Assembly (NCBI RefSeq): GCF_008704935.1
Contig: NZ_CP023692.1
Span: 744,001-808,000, forward strand
Direction: 5' to 3'
DNA: 64,000 bases
Origin: Streptomyces vinaceus
Lineage (GTDB): Bacteria; Actinomycetota; Actinomycetes; Streptomycetales; Streptomycetaceae
The translations under genes and the position numbers were made by a program. Shown here piece after piece: positions 32,583-41,739 of this stretch (its first letter is position 1; the number at the start of each line of letters is the position of its first letter). The notes below the pieces were generated by a model. The model searched no databases, was not told the origin of the DNA, and saw nothing but the letters and a program-made list of their open reading frames with translations.

Positions 32583-33956
32583 TTACAGGCGGACCGTCCA
32601 GTCGACCGTGGACTTCAGGGTGCGGGCGATCTTCGGGTCGCGGACCGAGGGCGTGCGGTCCTCGGCGGTGACCGACAGCCTGTGCGTGCGCAGGTCGAGG
32701 AGCCACAGCTCGGCGACCGCGACCTCGGTGCGGCCCGCGAACCGCCTCAGCTCCCGGCCGTCGAGGTACCAGCGGACGTCGAGCTGCCGGCCGTCCGCGC
32801 CGGCCAGGCGGGGCACGGAGACCTTCGCCGTGTTGCGCAGCCGCAGCGTGCGGCCGGTCGGGGTGAGCGGGGTGACGGGCTTCGCGTGCTGGTAGAAGCC
32901 GGCGATCATCGCCTCGGTGCCGGGCAGGTTGAAGGGCTTGCCCAGTACGCGCATGATCGAGTTGTCGGTGGGCCGGTAGAGGCCGGTGACGTAGTAGCCG
33001 CCGCCCTCGTACGCCCCGACCGTGCCGCCGTCGGGTGACGCGGCGCCGAGCCAGCGGTACCACTTGGCCCGTTCGGCGGCCATCCGGTCGGCGGGCAGGG
33101 TGGAGGTGTTGGAGTCGGCGGGCTCGGGGCCCTCGTACTTCTCGTAGCCGGGGGTGTCGGGGTAGAAGTATTCGTCGGCCAGCTTGCCCAGCGAGTGGCC
33201 GGTCTCGTGGATGGCGACCTGCCCGGATTTCGCGTTGCCCGCGGAGGCGGTCGATATCCCCTCGTAGCCGAGGGCGGCGCTGGGCTCGTTGTACCCGGCC
33301 CCGCCGTACTTGGCGCTGTTGGAGAGGACCAGGACCAGGTCGGCCGCGGGCGCCTTCGCCACGTAGGCGTCCACCTTCGGCTGGTCGATGCAGAGCAGCC
33401 GCTCGATGTCCTCGCACCAGAAGTACGAGCCGAGGGCGGTGTCGCGGACGGTGGCCGGGGTGGGGTCGCCGGAGACGCCGGAGTCGTGCGAGACGGCGTC
33501 GACCGTCCAGACGTTGAAGAGGTTCCGGTACGTGGAGTACGGCTCCACGGCGGTGATCTCGGCCCACTTGGCCCGGGCGTCGGCGTGGAAGCGGTCCTGC
33601 TCGGCGGCGGTGTACCCGTCGCCGACGACGACGATGTCGAGGCGGTCGGAGGTCGGGCCGTTGTCGACCAGCTCGGCGACCTCGCCGTCGGCCGCCCGCT
33701 CGGCCTCGGACAGCTGCGGGGCCTTCTTCGCCTTCCCGGCGGCGGGGACGCGGATGTGGCCGGATCCGGCGACCGTGCCGTCCTGCGGCCCGGGAACCTC
33801 CACCTCGGTCCCGGTCCCGGAGCCTGTCCCGGCCTTCGCCGGTATCGGGGGCGGCGCCGCGGCCGCCGTGCCGAGCGGGCCCGCGGCCAGCAGCAGGGCC
33901 GTCGTACAGGCCGCGGCGAGGGCGGCGCGCAGCGTCAGGCGGAGGGACGCGTCCAT
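32583..33956 (-). CDS. Secreted M64-family (IgA-peptidase-type) metallopeptidase
   Basis: A 457-aa secreted protein with an N-terminal signal peptide (hydrophobic residues 11-35). The zinc site is HETGHSLGKLADEY, His 250, Glu 251, His 254, which is the extended HExGHxxGxLxDEY signature of peptidase family M64. Supporting motifs are LDIVVVGDGYTAAEQ near 107 and YGGAGYNE before the zinc site. The C-terminal 120 residues form a strand-rich accessory domain. Streptomyces M64 members are secreted proteases with no immunoglobulin context. It is convergent with the C39 gene. Confidence 0.93.
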   Translation of the reverse strand: MDASLRLTLRAALAAACTTALLLAAGPLGTAAAAPPPIPAKAGTGSGTGTEVEVPGPQDGTVAGSGHIRVPAAGKAKKAPQLSEAERAADGEVAELVDNGPTSDRLDIVVVGDGYTAAEQDRFHADARAKWAEITAVEPYSTYRNLFNVWTVDAVSHDSGVSGDPTPATVRDTALGSYFWCEDIERLLCIDQPKVDAYVAKAPAADLVLVLSNSAKYGGAGYNEPSAALGYEGISTASAGNAKSGQVAIHETGHSLGKLADEYFYPDTPGYEKYEGPEPADSNTSTLPADRMAAERAKWYRWLGAASPDGGTVGAYEGGGYYVTGLYRPTDNSIMRVLGKPFNLPGTEAMIAGFYQHAKPVTPLTPTGRTLRLRNTAKVSVPRLAGADGRQLDVRWYLDGRELRRFAGRTEVAVAELWLLDLRTHRLSVTAEDRTPSVRDPKIARTLKSTVDWTVRL

Positions 33957-34107
33957 GGAGTTCTCCCCGGGAAGCCGGAAGTCACCGGAAGTTAAACGGC
34001 GCGATAAGTGCGCTGAACCGATTGCTTAAACTAGAGGGCGCACGGGAGGTGCGCAATGGCCGACCGCTCCTGCACCATGGGGAGTTGGCGCTACCAGAGG
34101 GGTCTAC

Positions 34108-35442
34108 ATGGACGAACCGGCCGAGATCGGCCGCAGGGTTCAGCGCATGCGCGCCGAACGCGGGCTTACACAGCGGGCGTTGGCGGAGCCCTCGTACACC
34201 TCCGCCTACATCTCGACCCTGGAGTCGGGCAAGGTCCGCCCCTCCGAGACGGCGCTGCGCTTCCTCGCCGAGCGGCTCGGCACCTCGTACGAGGAGCTGG
34301 CCACCGGACGCCCCGCCCATCTGGCCACCGAGCTGCGCCTGGCCCTCACCGACGCCCAGCGGACGCTGGCCACGGGGGACGCCGCCGAGGCGGCCGTACG
34401 GTACCGGCAGCTGCTGGCCGAGGCGGAACGGCTCGGCCTCGACGCCGAGCGGGCCGAGGCCCTGCTGGGCCTCGGCGACTGCGCGCTGGAGGCAGGGGAA
34501 CTGCCGCAGGCCATCGGGCACTTCGAAGCGGCCGAGCTGCTGCTGGCGCAGGAGCCGCTGCCGCGCCGGGCCCGCCCGATCCGCGGCCGGGCCGTCGCGC
34601 ACCTGCTCGCCGGGGAGCTGCGCTACGCCTGCTACCTGCTCGAATCGGCCATCGACGAGCTGAACGCGAGCGGGTTGGCCGATCCGGAGGCGCTGGTCTT
34701 GCTGTACGCCGCCGTGATCGGCCCGTACATCGACATGGGCGCCCACGCCCGGGCCGCGCACGCCGCCGAGCTGGCCCTGTCGCTGGCTCCGCAGGTGGCC
34801 GACCCGGCGCTGGTGGCGGGGATGCACCGGCAGGTGGCGCGTACGTTCCTGACCGCGGGGCGGCCGGCGGACGCGGACGCCTCCCTCGCCAAGGCCCAGG
34901 CGATCTACCGGCAGCTGCGGCTGCGGACCGATCTGGCGCACTGCCATTGGATGCGCGGCTACGTACAGGCGCAGAACGGCGATCTGGTGGCGGCGGAGGT
35001 GGAGTTGCGCACGGCCCGGGACATCCTGGCGGCCCGGCGGGCCGCCCTGTACACCGCGCAGGTCGAGGTGGAACTCGCCGATGTGCTGCGCCGGCTGGGC
35101 CGCTGCGAGGAGGCCGCCGAGCTGCTGTCCGGGCTGCTGGAGCTGGGCGACAGCCACGGCGCCGTGCACGCGGGCGGAGCGCACCGGCTGCTCGGGCTGA
35201 TGGCCGAGGAGCGCGGGGAGAACAAGTGCGCCGAGGAGCACTACGTGCAGGCGCTGACCCTGCTGGAGCGCAGCGGGGCCAGTGGGGATCTGGCCGATCT
35301 GTGCCGGCTGCTGGGCGATCTGCTGCGGCGTACGGGCCGGATCGAGGCCGCCCTGGACGCGTACCGCACGGGGCTGGGCCACCGCGCGGCGCCGGGCACC
35401 ACCACGCTGGGCCCGGCGCCGGCGTCACCACCGCGGCGGTGA
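34108..35442 (+). CDS. XRE-family regulator with TPR domain
   Basis: A 444-aa protein. Residues 5-62 are an XRE helix-turn-helix (IGRRVQRMRAERGLTQRALAEP, then SAYISTLESGKVRPSETALRFLAERLG). The remaining 380 residues are helical tetratricopeptide-type repeats with A/L/Y spacing. In gram-positive bacteria such TPR arms bind signalling peptides or partner proteins. The target genes are not evident; the flanking MFS gene is convergent. ATG 34108 was chosen because the HTH begins there. Upstream (34021-34035) is an AT-rich TTAAACTAG. Confidence 0.88.
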   Translation: MDEPAEIGRRVQRMRAERGLTQRALAEPSYTSAYISTLESGKVRPSETALRFLAERLGTSYEELATGRPAHLATELRLALTDAQRTLATGDAAEAAVRYRQLLAEAERLGLDAERAEALLGLGDCALEAGELPQAIGHFEAAELLLAQEPLPRRARPIRGRAVAHLLAGELRYACYLLESAIDELNASGLADPEALVLLYAAVIGPYIDMGAHARAAHAAELALSLAPQVADPALVAGMHRQVARTFLTAGRPADADASLAKAQAIYRQLRLRTDLAHCHWMRGYVQAQNGDLVAAEVELRTARDILAARRAALYTAQVEVELADVLRRLGRCEEAAELLSGLLELGDSHGAVHAGGAHRLLGLMAEERGENKCAEEHYVQALTLLERSGASGDLADLCRLLGDLLRRTGRIEAALDAYRTGLGHRAAPGTTTLGPAPASPPRR

Positions 35443-35467
35443 CGCGGGCGGCCGGGCCCGGGCCGTG

Positions 35468-37018
35468 TCAGTGGTTCTCGGTGGGCCGCAGGTCGCGCGG
35501 GATCATCGTCCAGGTGGTGGCCGCGGCGGCGATCGCGAGGAGGCCCGCGATCAGGAAGGCCGGGGTGATGGCGAGGGTGTAGGCCTGCGAGGCCGCCTCG
35601 ATCAGGCCCTTGCCCACCGTGCCGCCCAGTCGTTCGGCGATGTGGGCGGCTTCGCCCACGGACTCGCGGACCGCCGCCGCGGTGGCGCCGTCCAGATCGA
35701 GGACCGGCAGGTTGCCCCGGTACAGCACGGCCGCGGTGCTGCCGAGGATGGCGACGCCCATGGCCGAGCCGAGTTCGTAGCAGGTTTCCTCAATGGCGGC
35801 CGCGCTGGAGACCTCGTCCGCGGGCGCGGTCGAGATCAGCGTCACCGAGGCGACGGTGGTGGCGGTGCCCGCGCCCAGGCCCATGACGGTGAGGGCCACG
35901 GCGAACGCCGGGTAGCCGAGCTCGGCGAACTGCTGGAAGGTCCAGGGCAGGGCCATGCCGGCGGCCAGGAGCACCAGTCCGGCGCTCAGCACGTGCCGGA
36001 TCGCGAAGCGCTGCATGAGGGTGGGGGCCACCATCGAGGCGCAGATCAGGGCGAGCGGGGCGGGCAGCAGGCGCAGGCCCGCTTCGAGCGGGGTGTAGCC
36101 CTGGCCGTACTGGAACCACTGGGTGACGAGGAAGAGGATCGCGCCCATGCCCACCATGGGCAGGAAGATCGCGGTGGCGGCGACGCTGAAGGCGGGCTTC
36201 GCGAACAGCCGGACCTGGAGCAGCGGGTCGTCCAGGCGCAGCTGACGGCGTACGAAGACGGTCAGGGCGACGGCGGCCAGGGCCAGCAGGGCCCACGGGA
36301 GCGGATCGGCGATCCCGCTCTTGCCGAGCTGCTTGATGCCGCCCGCGAGGGCGAGCATGCCGACGATCGACTGCCCGACGCCCCACCAGTCCCAGCGGCC
36401 GCTGCCGCGCGGGGAGCGGGATTCGGGGAGGTAGCGCAGGCCGGCCGCGACGATGACGGCGGCGACGGGGAGGTTCAGGAGGAAGGCGGAGTGCCAGCCG
36501 TGGTGCTGGACGAGGAGTCCGCCGACGACCGGGCCGAAAGCCATGCCGCCGCCGAAGACGGCGGCCCAGACGGCGAGCGCGAAGGCCCGCTCCTTGGCGT
36601 CGGTGAACACGCCGCGCAGGATCGACAGGGTGGAGGGCATGATCGCCGCGCCGCCGACGCCGAGGAGGGCGCGGGCCGCGATCACGTGCCAGGCCTCGGT
36701 TGACAGCACGGCGATGAGGGAGGCGACGGAGAAGATCGCGAAACCGGCCATGAGCAGCCGCTTGCGGCCCCACCGGTCACCGAGGGCTCCGGCGGTGACG
36801 AGCAGGCCGGAGAGGGCGAGCGCGTAGACGTCGATGATCCACAGCTGCTGTACGGCGCCGGGCTGGAGGTCGCCGACGAGGGAGGGGAAGGCCACGTTGA
36901 GGATCGTGGTGTCCATCGAGATCAGCAGCAGGCTGCCGGACAGGATCGCGAGGACGATCCAGCGGCGGGGATCGAGTGGAGCGGTGTCGAGTGGGGCGGT
37001 GGGGCGGCGGGCGGGCAT
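35468..37018 (-). CDS. MFS drug efflux transporter (DHA2, 14 TM)
   Basis: A 516-aa membrane protein with about 14 transmembrane helices. Motif A-type loop is GALGDRWGRKRLLMAGFAIF; the first helix has the ISMDTTILNVAFPSL signature of the EmrB/QacA drug:H+ antiporters. The substrate cannot be read. ATG 37018 begins a Pro-rich leader to the first helix. A palindrome-rich region 70-90 bases upstream (37087-37108) looks like a TetR-type operator, but no repressor gene is adjacent. Confidence 0.9.
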   Translation of the reverse strand: MPARRPTAPLDTAPLDPRRWIVLAILSGSLLLISMDTTILNVAFPSLVGDLQPGAVQQLWIIDVYALALSGLLVTAGALGDRWGRKRLLMAGFAIFSVASLIAVLSTEAWHVIAARALLGVGGAAIMPSTLSILRGVFTDAKERAFALAVWAAVFGGGMAFGPVVGGLLVQHHGWHSAFLLNLPVAAVIVAAGLRYLPESRSPRGSGRWDWWGVGQSIVGMLALAGGIKQLGKSGIADPLPWALLALAAVALTVFVRRQLRLDDPLLQVRLFAKPAFSVAATAIFLPMVGMGAILFLVTQWFQYGQGYTPLEAGLRLLPAPLALICASMVAPTLMQRFAIRHVLSAGLVLLAAGMALPWTFQQFAELGYPAFAVALTVMGLGAGTATTVASVTLISTAPADEVSSAAAIEETCYELGSAMGVAILGSTAAVLYRGNLPVLDLDGATAAAVRESVGEAAHIAERLGGTVGKGLIEAASQAYTLAITPAFLIAGLLAIAAAATTWTMIPRDLRPTENH

Positions 37019-37068
37019 GGGGTTCCGTTCGGGTGAGCGGGCGGGGAGGCCCGCCGCGCGCACCGCGA

Positions 37069-37126
37069 TGAGCCTCCTTCAACCCAAATGATACATCAGC
37101 GTCTCATTCGAGGCGAAGGAGGCTCA
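37069..37126. promoter_or_regulatory. Nested inverted repeats upstream of the MFS gene
   Basis: A perfect 12-base inverted repeat (TGAGCCTCCTTC 37069-37080; complement 37115-37126) encloses an AT-rich core. The core holds AATGATAC (37087-37094) and GTCTCATT (37101-37108), complementary at 7 of 8 positions with a 6-base spacer. The inner 22-base dyad has the size and symmetry of a TetR-family operator and lies where the efflux gene's promoter should be. Confidence 0.5.
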
Positions 37127-37170
37127 CATTCAGAGCACGCGCCTGCGCTGCCCCCTATCCACTGATCCCC

Positions 37171-37206
37171 ACCCCGGCCCCCACCCCAGCCCCCACCCCG
37201 GCCCCC
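37171..37206. repeat. Three-copy 12-base C-rich tandem repeat
   Basis: The unit ACCCCGGCCCCC or ACCCCAGCCCCC occurs three times in the gap between the MFS start and the next minus-strand gene. It is low-complexity DNA with no reading frame and no evident role. Confidence 0.6.
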
Positions 37207-37283
37207 GCGCCGTACCGCCCGCGCCGCCGCTCAGCAGTCGCCCGGCTGCCGCTCACCGCCGCTCAGCCACCGTCCAGCCGCGT

Positions 37284-37526
37284 TCAGCCGTCGCCGCTCC
37301 GGGCACGGGCGCCCGACCGGGTCCGGCCCGGCGTCTGCGCGCGCTGCGGGTGCCGGCGTACGTACTCGTGCTCCAGCTCGTTCATCCGCTGCGTATGGGT
37401 GACCAGCGCCTCGTCGGACCCGTAGAGCAGGGTCTCGTGGCGGGTCCGGTGGATGGCTTCCAGCTCCTTGAGCAACTTGCCGTCTTCCAGGTTCGCCGCC
37501 GAGGGACCGCCGTCGTGCTCCGCCAT
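37284..37526 (-). CDS. Small conserved protein (DUF6158-like)
   Basis: An 80-aa protein: an acidic start, then a helical LEDGKLLKELEAIHRTRHETLLYGSDEAL core and NELEHEYVRRHPQR, ending in a basic Arg/Gly tail. This strongly resembles a short actinobacterial family I know as DUF6158. The helices look amphipathic and may dimerise. No function is known. The ATG at 37526 has a GGAGGAG about nine bases upstream. Confidence 0.75.
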   Translation of the reverse strand: MAEHDGGPSAANLEDGKLLKELEAIHRTRHETLLYGSDEALVTHTQRMNELEHEYVRRHPQRAQTPGRTRSGARARSGDG

Positions 37527-37645
37527 GGCCCGTACACCTCCTCCCCTCCATCATCCCCTCGGATGCCCCTTTCGTCCCGGCCGCACTTGATTCAGCCACC
37601 GTTCCCGCGCACTTTGCGCCGTGGCGCTGCGGCTACCCTTGCGCC

Positions 37646-38758
37646 ATGACGATGCGTGCGGTTGTCCATGTGAGTGTGGACGCGATGATCGAGGACCTCA
37701 GGACACTCGTCGAGATCGAGTCCCCCTCGCGGGACCTCGACGCCCTGGCGGTATCGGCCAAAACCGTCGCCTCCGTCATCGAGAACCGCCTCGGCGGCCA
37801 GGCCGTCCTCATCGAGAGCGAGACCGGACCGCACGTCCACTGGTCGGGCGGCGGCGAGCCGCAGGTGCTGATCCTCGGCCACCACGACACCGTGTTCCCG
37901 CTCGGCACCCTCGAACGCCGCCCGTTCGCGGTCGAGGACGGGCGGGTGACCGGCCCCGGGGTCTTCGACATGCTCGGCGGGCTGGTCCAGGCCGTCCACG
38001 GACTCGCCCTGCTCGACGACCTGTCGGGGGTCGAGATCCTGGTGACGGCCGACGAGGAGATCGGCTCCCCTTCCTCCCGGGCCCTCATCGAGGAACGCGC
38101 CCTGGCCTGCGGCGCGGTCCTGGTGTTCGAAGGCGCTGCCGACGGCGGCGCCCTCAAGACCGGCCGCAAGGGCTGCGGCTCCTTCCACGTCTCCGTCGCG
38201 GGCCGCGCCTCGCACGCGGGTCTGGAGCCCGAGGCCGGGGTCAACGCCCTCATCGAGGCGGCCCACCTCGTCCTGGACATCGCCGCTTTCGGCCGGCCCG
38301 AGATCGGCACGACCGTGACCCCGACCGTCGCGTCCGCGGGAGGCGTGGACAACGTCGTGCCCGCCGAGGCGACCGTCACCGCCGACGTCCGGGTCGAATC
38401 GGCCCGTGAGCAGGCGCGCATCGAGTCGGCCTTCGCGGCGCTCGCCCCGCACCTCGAAGACGCGGAGATCTCGGTCCAGGGGTCCATCGGCCGGCCTCCG
38501 ATGCCGGAGTCGGCCTCGGCCGACCTCTTCGCGGTCGCCCAGCAGTTGCTCCCCGGCCTGGAAGGGCGTTCCGTCGGCGGCGGCAGTGACGGCAACTTCA
38601 CGGCGGCGGTGGGGGTGCCGACCCTCGACGGCCTGGGTGCGGTCGGCGGCGGCGCGCACGCCGACCACGAGTACGTGCTCGTCGAGGCGATGGCCGAGCG
38701 GGCGAACCTCGTCGCCGGACTGGTACGGGCCATCCGGGACATGAACGCGGGCGCGTAG
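37646..38758 (+). CDS. M20-family metallopeptidase (glutamate carboxypeptidase type)
   Basis: A 370-aa cytoplasmic M20 peptidase. First zinc ligand and base are in LILGHHDTVFPLGTL (HxD). The catalytic Glu pair is in VTADEEIGSPSSR. A later ligand Asp/His group is GGGSDGNF and the C-terminal GGAHADHEYVLV. The insertion between these, KGCGSFHVSVAGRASHAG, is the lid/dimerisation domain with its conserved SHAG His. It resembles CPG2-like carboxypeptidases that release C-terminal Glu or hydrolyse acyl-amino acids. The exact substrate is unknown. Confidence 0.9.
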   Translation: MTMRAVVHVSVDAMIEDLRTLVEIESPSRDLDALAVSAKTVASVIENRLGGQAVLIESETGPHVHWSGGGEPQVLILGHHDTVFPLGTLERRPFAVEDGRVTGPGVFDMLGGLVQAVHGLALLDDLSGVEILVTADEEIGSPSSRALIEERALACGAVLVFEGAADGGALKTGRKGCGSFHVSVAGRASHAGLEPEAGVNALIEAAHLVLDIAAFGRPEIGTTVTPTVASAGGVDNVVPAEATVTADVRVESAREQARIESAFAALAPHLEDAEISVQGSIGRPPMPESASADLFAVAQQLLPGLEGRSVGGGSDGNFTAAVGVPTLDGLGAVGGGAHADHEYVLVEAMAERANLVAGLVRAIRDMNAGA

Positions 38759-38813
38759 CGACCACGGCCCGAGCGGCGCCCGGCGCCGAGCGGCGGTTCC
38801 GTGCGGCCAGCGA

Positions 38814-38828
38814 GTAGACAGTGTCTAC
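38814..38828. promoter_or_regulatory. TetR operator in front of tetR-MFS
   Basis: GTAGACA-G-TGTCTAC is a 15-base palindrome with perfect 7-base arms. A further GTAGACAC half-site is at 38837-38844, ending five bases before the tetR start codon. The position implies autorepression of the two-gene operon. Confidence 0.65.
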
Positions 38829-38849
38829 GCATCCTGGTAGACACGGTCC

Positions 38850-39485
38850 ATGGACCCGCACAGCCCGCTCCGGGAACGCCTGATCGACGTCGGCGTGGAC
38901 CTCGTACTCAGCGAGGGCACCGCCGCCCTCGGCCTGCGTGAGATCGCCCGCCGCGCGGGGGTGTCGCACGGCGCGCCCCGCCGCCACTTCCCCACCCACC
39001 ACTCCCTCCTCTCCGCCATCGCGCGGCGCGGATTCGCCGACCTCGGCGCCCGGTTCGCGGCGGCGAGCGCCCGTACCGGCTCCCCGCGCGAGCAGGTACG
39101 GGCGCTCGGGTGCGCGTACGTGGGCTACGCGCTGGAGCACCGCGGGATGTTCGAGCTGATGTTCCGCCACGACCTGCTCGACAGCGAGCGGGCGGAGAAC
39201 ACCGGGGAGGAAGTCACCGAGGAGGAGGGCGCCGGGCAACAGCGGCCGAGACTGCGCGAGTCCACGGTCCCGCTCTTCCGCCTCCTCGTCGGTCTCGTCT
39301 CCCGCTGCCGCACCGACGCAGACCCCGAGGTCATCGCCGCCGCCCTGTGGGCCAACCTGCACGGCGTGGCCCAGCTGTGGGCCTGGGGCAGCCTGCCCCT
39401 GGTGCTCGAAGCCCACGGCCCCGTCCCCGTCGAACGGCTCGTCGACGCCGCCCTCGACGCCCACCTCGGGCCGGACCGCTCATGA
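38850..39485 (+). CDS. TetR-family repressor
   Basis: A 211-aa TetR regulator. Residues 8-55 are the helix-turn-helix domain: RERLIDVGVDLVLSEGTAALG, then LREIARRAGVSHGAPRRHFPTHHSLL. The ligand domain is helical, with an acidic segment (EEVTEEEGAG) between helices. It is the first gene of an operon with an MFS pump whose ATG overlaps its stop (ATGA). A palindrome directly upstream suggests it represses both genes until a pump substrate binds. Confidence 0.92.
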   Translation: MDPHSPLRERLIDVGVDLVLSEGTAALGLREIARRAGVSHGAPRRHFPTHHSLLSAIARRGFADLGARFAAASARTGSPREQVRALGCAYVGYALEHRGMFELMFRHDLLDSERAENTGEEVTEEEGAGQQRPRLRESTVPLFRLLVGLVSRCRTDADPEVIAAALWANLHGVAQLWAWGSLPLVLEAHGPVPVERLVDAALDAHLGPDRS

Positions 39486-40951
39486 CCCGCGCGAGGCAGC
39501 GGATCGCCCTGCTCGTCAGCGTGGGCGGCGCGATGCTCGTCGCCCTCGACGGCACCGTCCTGAGCGTGGCGCAGCCCAGCCTGCGCCGCGACCTCGGGGC
39601 GAGCGTGGCCCAGGTCCAGTGGACCAGCACCGCCTACCTCCTCGCCGTGGCCGCCCTCCTCGTCACCGCCGGCCGCCTCGGCGACCGGTACGGGCATCCC
39701 CGGCTGCTGCTGGTCGGCGTGCTCGGCTTCGCCGCGGCCTCCGCCGGGATCGCGCTCGCGCCCGGGGTCGGCTGGGTCATCGCCCTGCGCGCCGCGCAGG
39801 GGGTGTTCGGGGCCCTGTTGCAGCCGGCGACGCTGGCGCTGCTGCGCCTCGCGTACCCGGCCGACCGGCTCTCCGCCCCGGTGGCGGTGCGGACCAGCGC
39901 CATCGGCGCGGCCGCCGCGGCCGGTCCGCTGCTCGGGGGCGTGCTGGTCGCGCACGCGGGGTGGCGTTCCGTGTTCGTGCTGAACGTGCCGATCGCCCTC
40001 GTGATCGCCGCGCTCGTCCTCGCCGTACGGGTGCCCGCGCCGGACCGGCCGCCGCAGGCCGGCCCGGGCCCGGACCGGCCCGCGCTGACCGGCGCGGCGC
40101 TGCTGGCCGCGGCGCTCGCCGTGCTGGTGCACGCGCTGGCCGGCGTACCCGCCCACGGCTGGACCGCACCGCCGACGCTGCTGGGGCTCGGCGGGGCCGT
40201 CGCCCTCGCGGCCGTGCTCGTACGGCATGAACGGCGCGCGGCGCAGCCCCTCGTACCGGCCGCGGTGGCGCGGTCGCGGCCGGTCGCGGCCTCGATGGCG
40301 CTGCTGCTGGCCGTCTCCGCCGGCATGTTCGGGGCGCTGTTCGCGGCGACCTTCCTGCTCCAGGACGTACGGGGGCTCGGCCCGCTCGCCACCGGCCTGC
40401 TGGTGCTCCCGCTGACCGGCTGCATGGTCGCGGGGGCGCCGCTGGCGGGCCTGGCGCTGCGCCGGTACGGGCCGCGCCGGACCGCGCTGGCCGGTACGGG
40501 GCTGGTCGTCCTCGGGGTGGCCGGGCTGGGCGCGGGAGTGGGACCGGCGGTCATGGCGGCCTTCGCGGTGCTCGGCGCCGGCTTCGCCGCGGTCATGGTG
40601 ACCGCCACCGGCACGGTGGTCGGGGATGCGCCGGCCGGGTACGCGGGGGTGGTCGGCGGGCTCAAGCAGACGGCGATGAACGTCGGTCCGACGCTCGGCA
40701 TCGCCGTCGCGGCGGGCGGCGGCGCGGGATCCGGGGCCGCGCCGACCGCGCTCTTCGCCCTGGCGGCGCTGGCGGCGGTGGGATTGCTGCCGGCGTCACT
40801 GCTGCCGCGCGGCGCGGGCCGTACAGCTGCGGGCGACGTCGTCGGCGAAGACGCGGGCCAGCGGGGACAGGGCCGCCCAGCGGCGGACGGCCCAGCCGAC
40901 CGCGAGCGGTGGCAGGGCCGGGATCGGGACGAGGCGCAGCGGGCCCTCTGA
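39482..40951 (+). CDS. MFS efflux transporter paired with TetR
   Basis: A 489-aa DHA2-type transporter. The first helix has VALDGTVLSVAQPSL, then the loop AGRLGDRYGHPRLLLVG. About 14 hydrophobic segments follow. The start overlaps the TetR stop by four bases. The last roughly 50 residues are hydrophilic and charged (Gly/Arg/Asp/Glu-rich), and the DNA encoding them overlaps the 3' end of the convergent lysR gene by 156 bases. That tail may be an extension beyond the usual family end. The drug is unknown. Confidence 0.9.
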   Translation: MTRARQRIALLVSVGGAMLVALDGTVLSVAQPSLRRDLGASVAQVQWTSTAYLLAVAALLVTAGRLGDRYGHPRLLLVGVLGFAAASAGIALAPGVGWVIALRAAQGVFGALLQPATLALLRLAYPADRLSAPVAVRTSAIGAAAAAGPLLGGVLVAHAGWRSVFVLNVPIALVIAALVLAVRVPAPDRPPQAGPGPDRPALTGAALLAAALAVLVHALAGVPAHGWTAPPTLLGLGGAVALAAVLVRHERRAAQPLVPAAVARSRPVAASMALLLAVSAGMFGALFAATFLLQDVRGLGPLATGLLVLPLTGCMVAGAPLAGLALRRYGPRRTALAGTGLVVLGVAGLGAGVGPAVMAAFAVLGAGFAAVMVTATGTVVGDAPAGYAGVVGGLKQTAMNVGPTLGIAVAAGGGAGSGAAPTALFALAALAAVGLLPASLLPRGAGRTAAGDVVGEDAGQRGQGRPAADGPADRERWQGRDRDEAQRAL

Positions 40952-41704
40952 GCCGGGGACCCGCCAGCCGGGCAGGGCGGGTACGACGGCGTGGCCCAGG
41001 CCCAGTTCGGCCAGGAGCAGGGCGGTGTCCCAGTCGGCCACGCTGGTGTCGGACCGTATCCGGATGCCGGATTCCGCGAAGGCGGCGTCGAGGTGGGCGC
41101 GGGAGGCGGAGTTCTCCGGGAGCCGGATGTGGCGGATGCCGGTGAGGTCGGCCGGCTCGATGCGGGGCCGGACGGCAAAAGGGTCGTCGGCGCAGACGGC
41201 GAGCACCCAGGGCAGCTCCATCACCGGGCGCTGCTCGATCCCGCGCACGGGCCGGCCGATGGTGATCCAGGCGAGGTCCAGGTCGTCGGCGGCGAGGGCG
41301 TCGAAGCAGCTGCGGCTGGAATTCTCGGTCTGGAACTCCAGGCTGACCCGCGGGTGGCGGCGCCGGAAGCCGACGACGGCCTCGGACATGAAGTGCCGTA
41401 CGGTCGTGGCGCCCGTGGTGATGCGTACCGATCCGCTGTCCCCGCGGACGAGTTCGTCGAGGCGGCGCAGGGCGCCGTCGAGCCCGGCGATGCCGTCCGC
41501 GGCGGCCGCCTGGAGGATGCGCCCGGCCTCGGTGGGGAGCACGCCGCGGGCGTGCCGCTCCAGCAGCTCCGTGCCCGTCTGCTTTTCGAGGCGGCGGACG
41601 TGCTGGCTGACCGCGGACTGCGTACAGCCGAGATCGCGGGCGACGGCGCTGAGGCTGCCGGCCCTGCAGACGGCGACGAAGACGCGGAGATCGTCGAGGG
41701 TCAC
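40796..41704 (-). CDS. LysR-family transcriptional regulator
   Basis: A 302-aa LysR regulator starting at GTG. The winged-helix domain is at residues 1-60 (LRVFVAVCRAGSLSAVARDL, then QSAVSQHVRRLEKQTGTELLER), followed by a linker helix and a periplasmic-binding-like effector domain from about 90. It is divergent from the DUF6817-like gene, with a T-N11-A box between them, so it likely controls that gene and itself. Its 3' end overlaps the MFS gene on the other strand. Confidence 0.93.
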   Translation of the reverse strand: MTLDDLRVFVAVCRAGSLSAVARDLGCTQSAVSQHVRRLEKQTGTELLERHARGVLPTEAGRILQAAAADGIAGLDGALRRLDELVRGDSGSVRITTGATTVRHFMSEAVVGFRRRHPRVSLEFQTENSSRSCFDALAADDLDLAWITIGRPVRGIEQRPVMELPWVLAVCADDPFAVRPRIEPADLTGIRHIRLPENSASRAHLDAAFAESGIRIRSDTSVADWDTALLLAELGLGHAVVPALPGWRVPGSEGPLRLVPIPALPPLAVGWAVRRWAALSPLARVFADDVARSCTARAARQQ

Positions 41705-41739
41705 GGGAGGCAGGCTACTCCAAGCCGGAGCTTGGGTCT

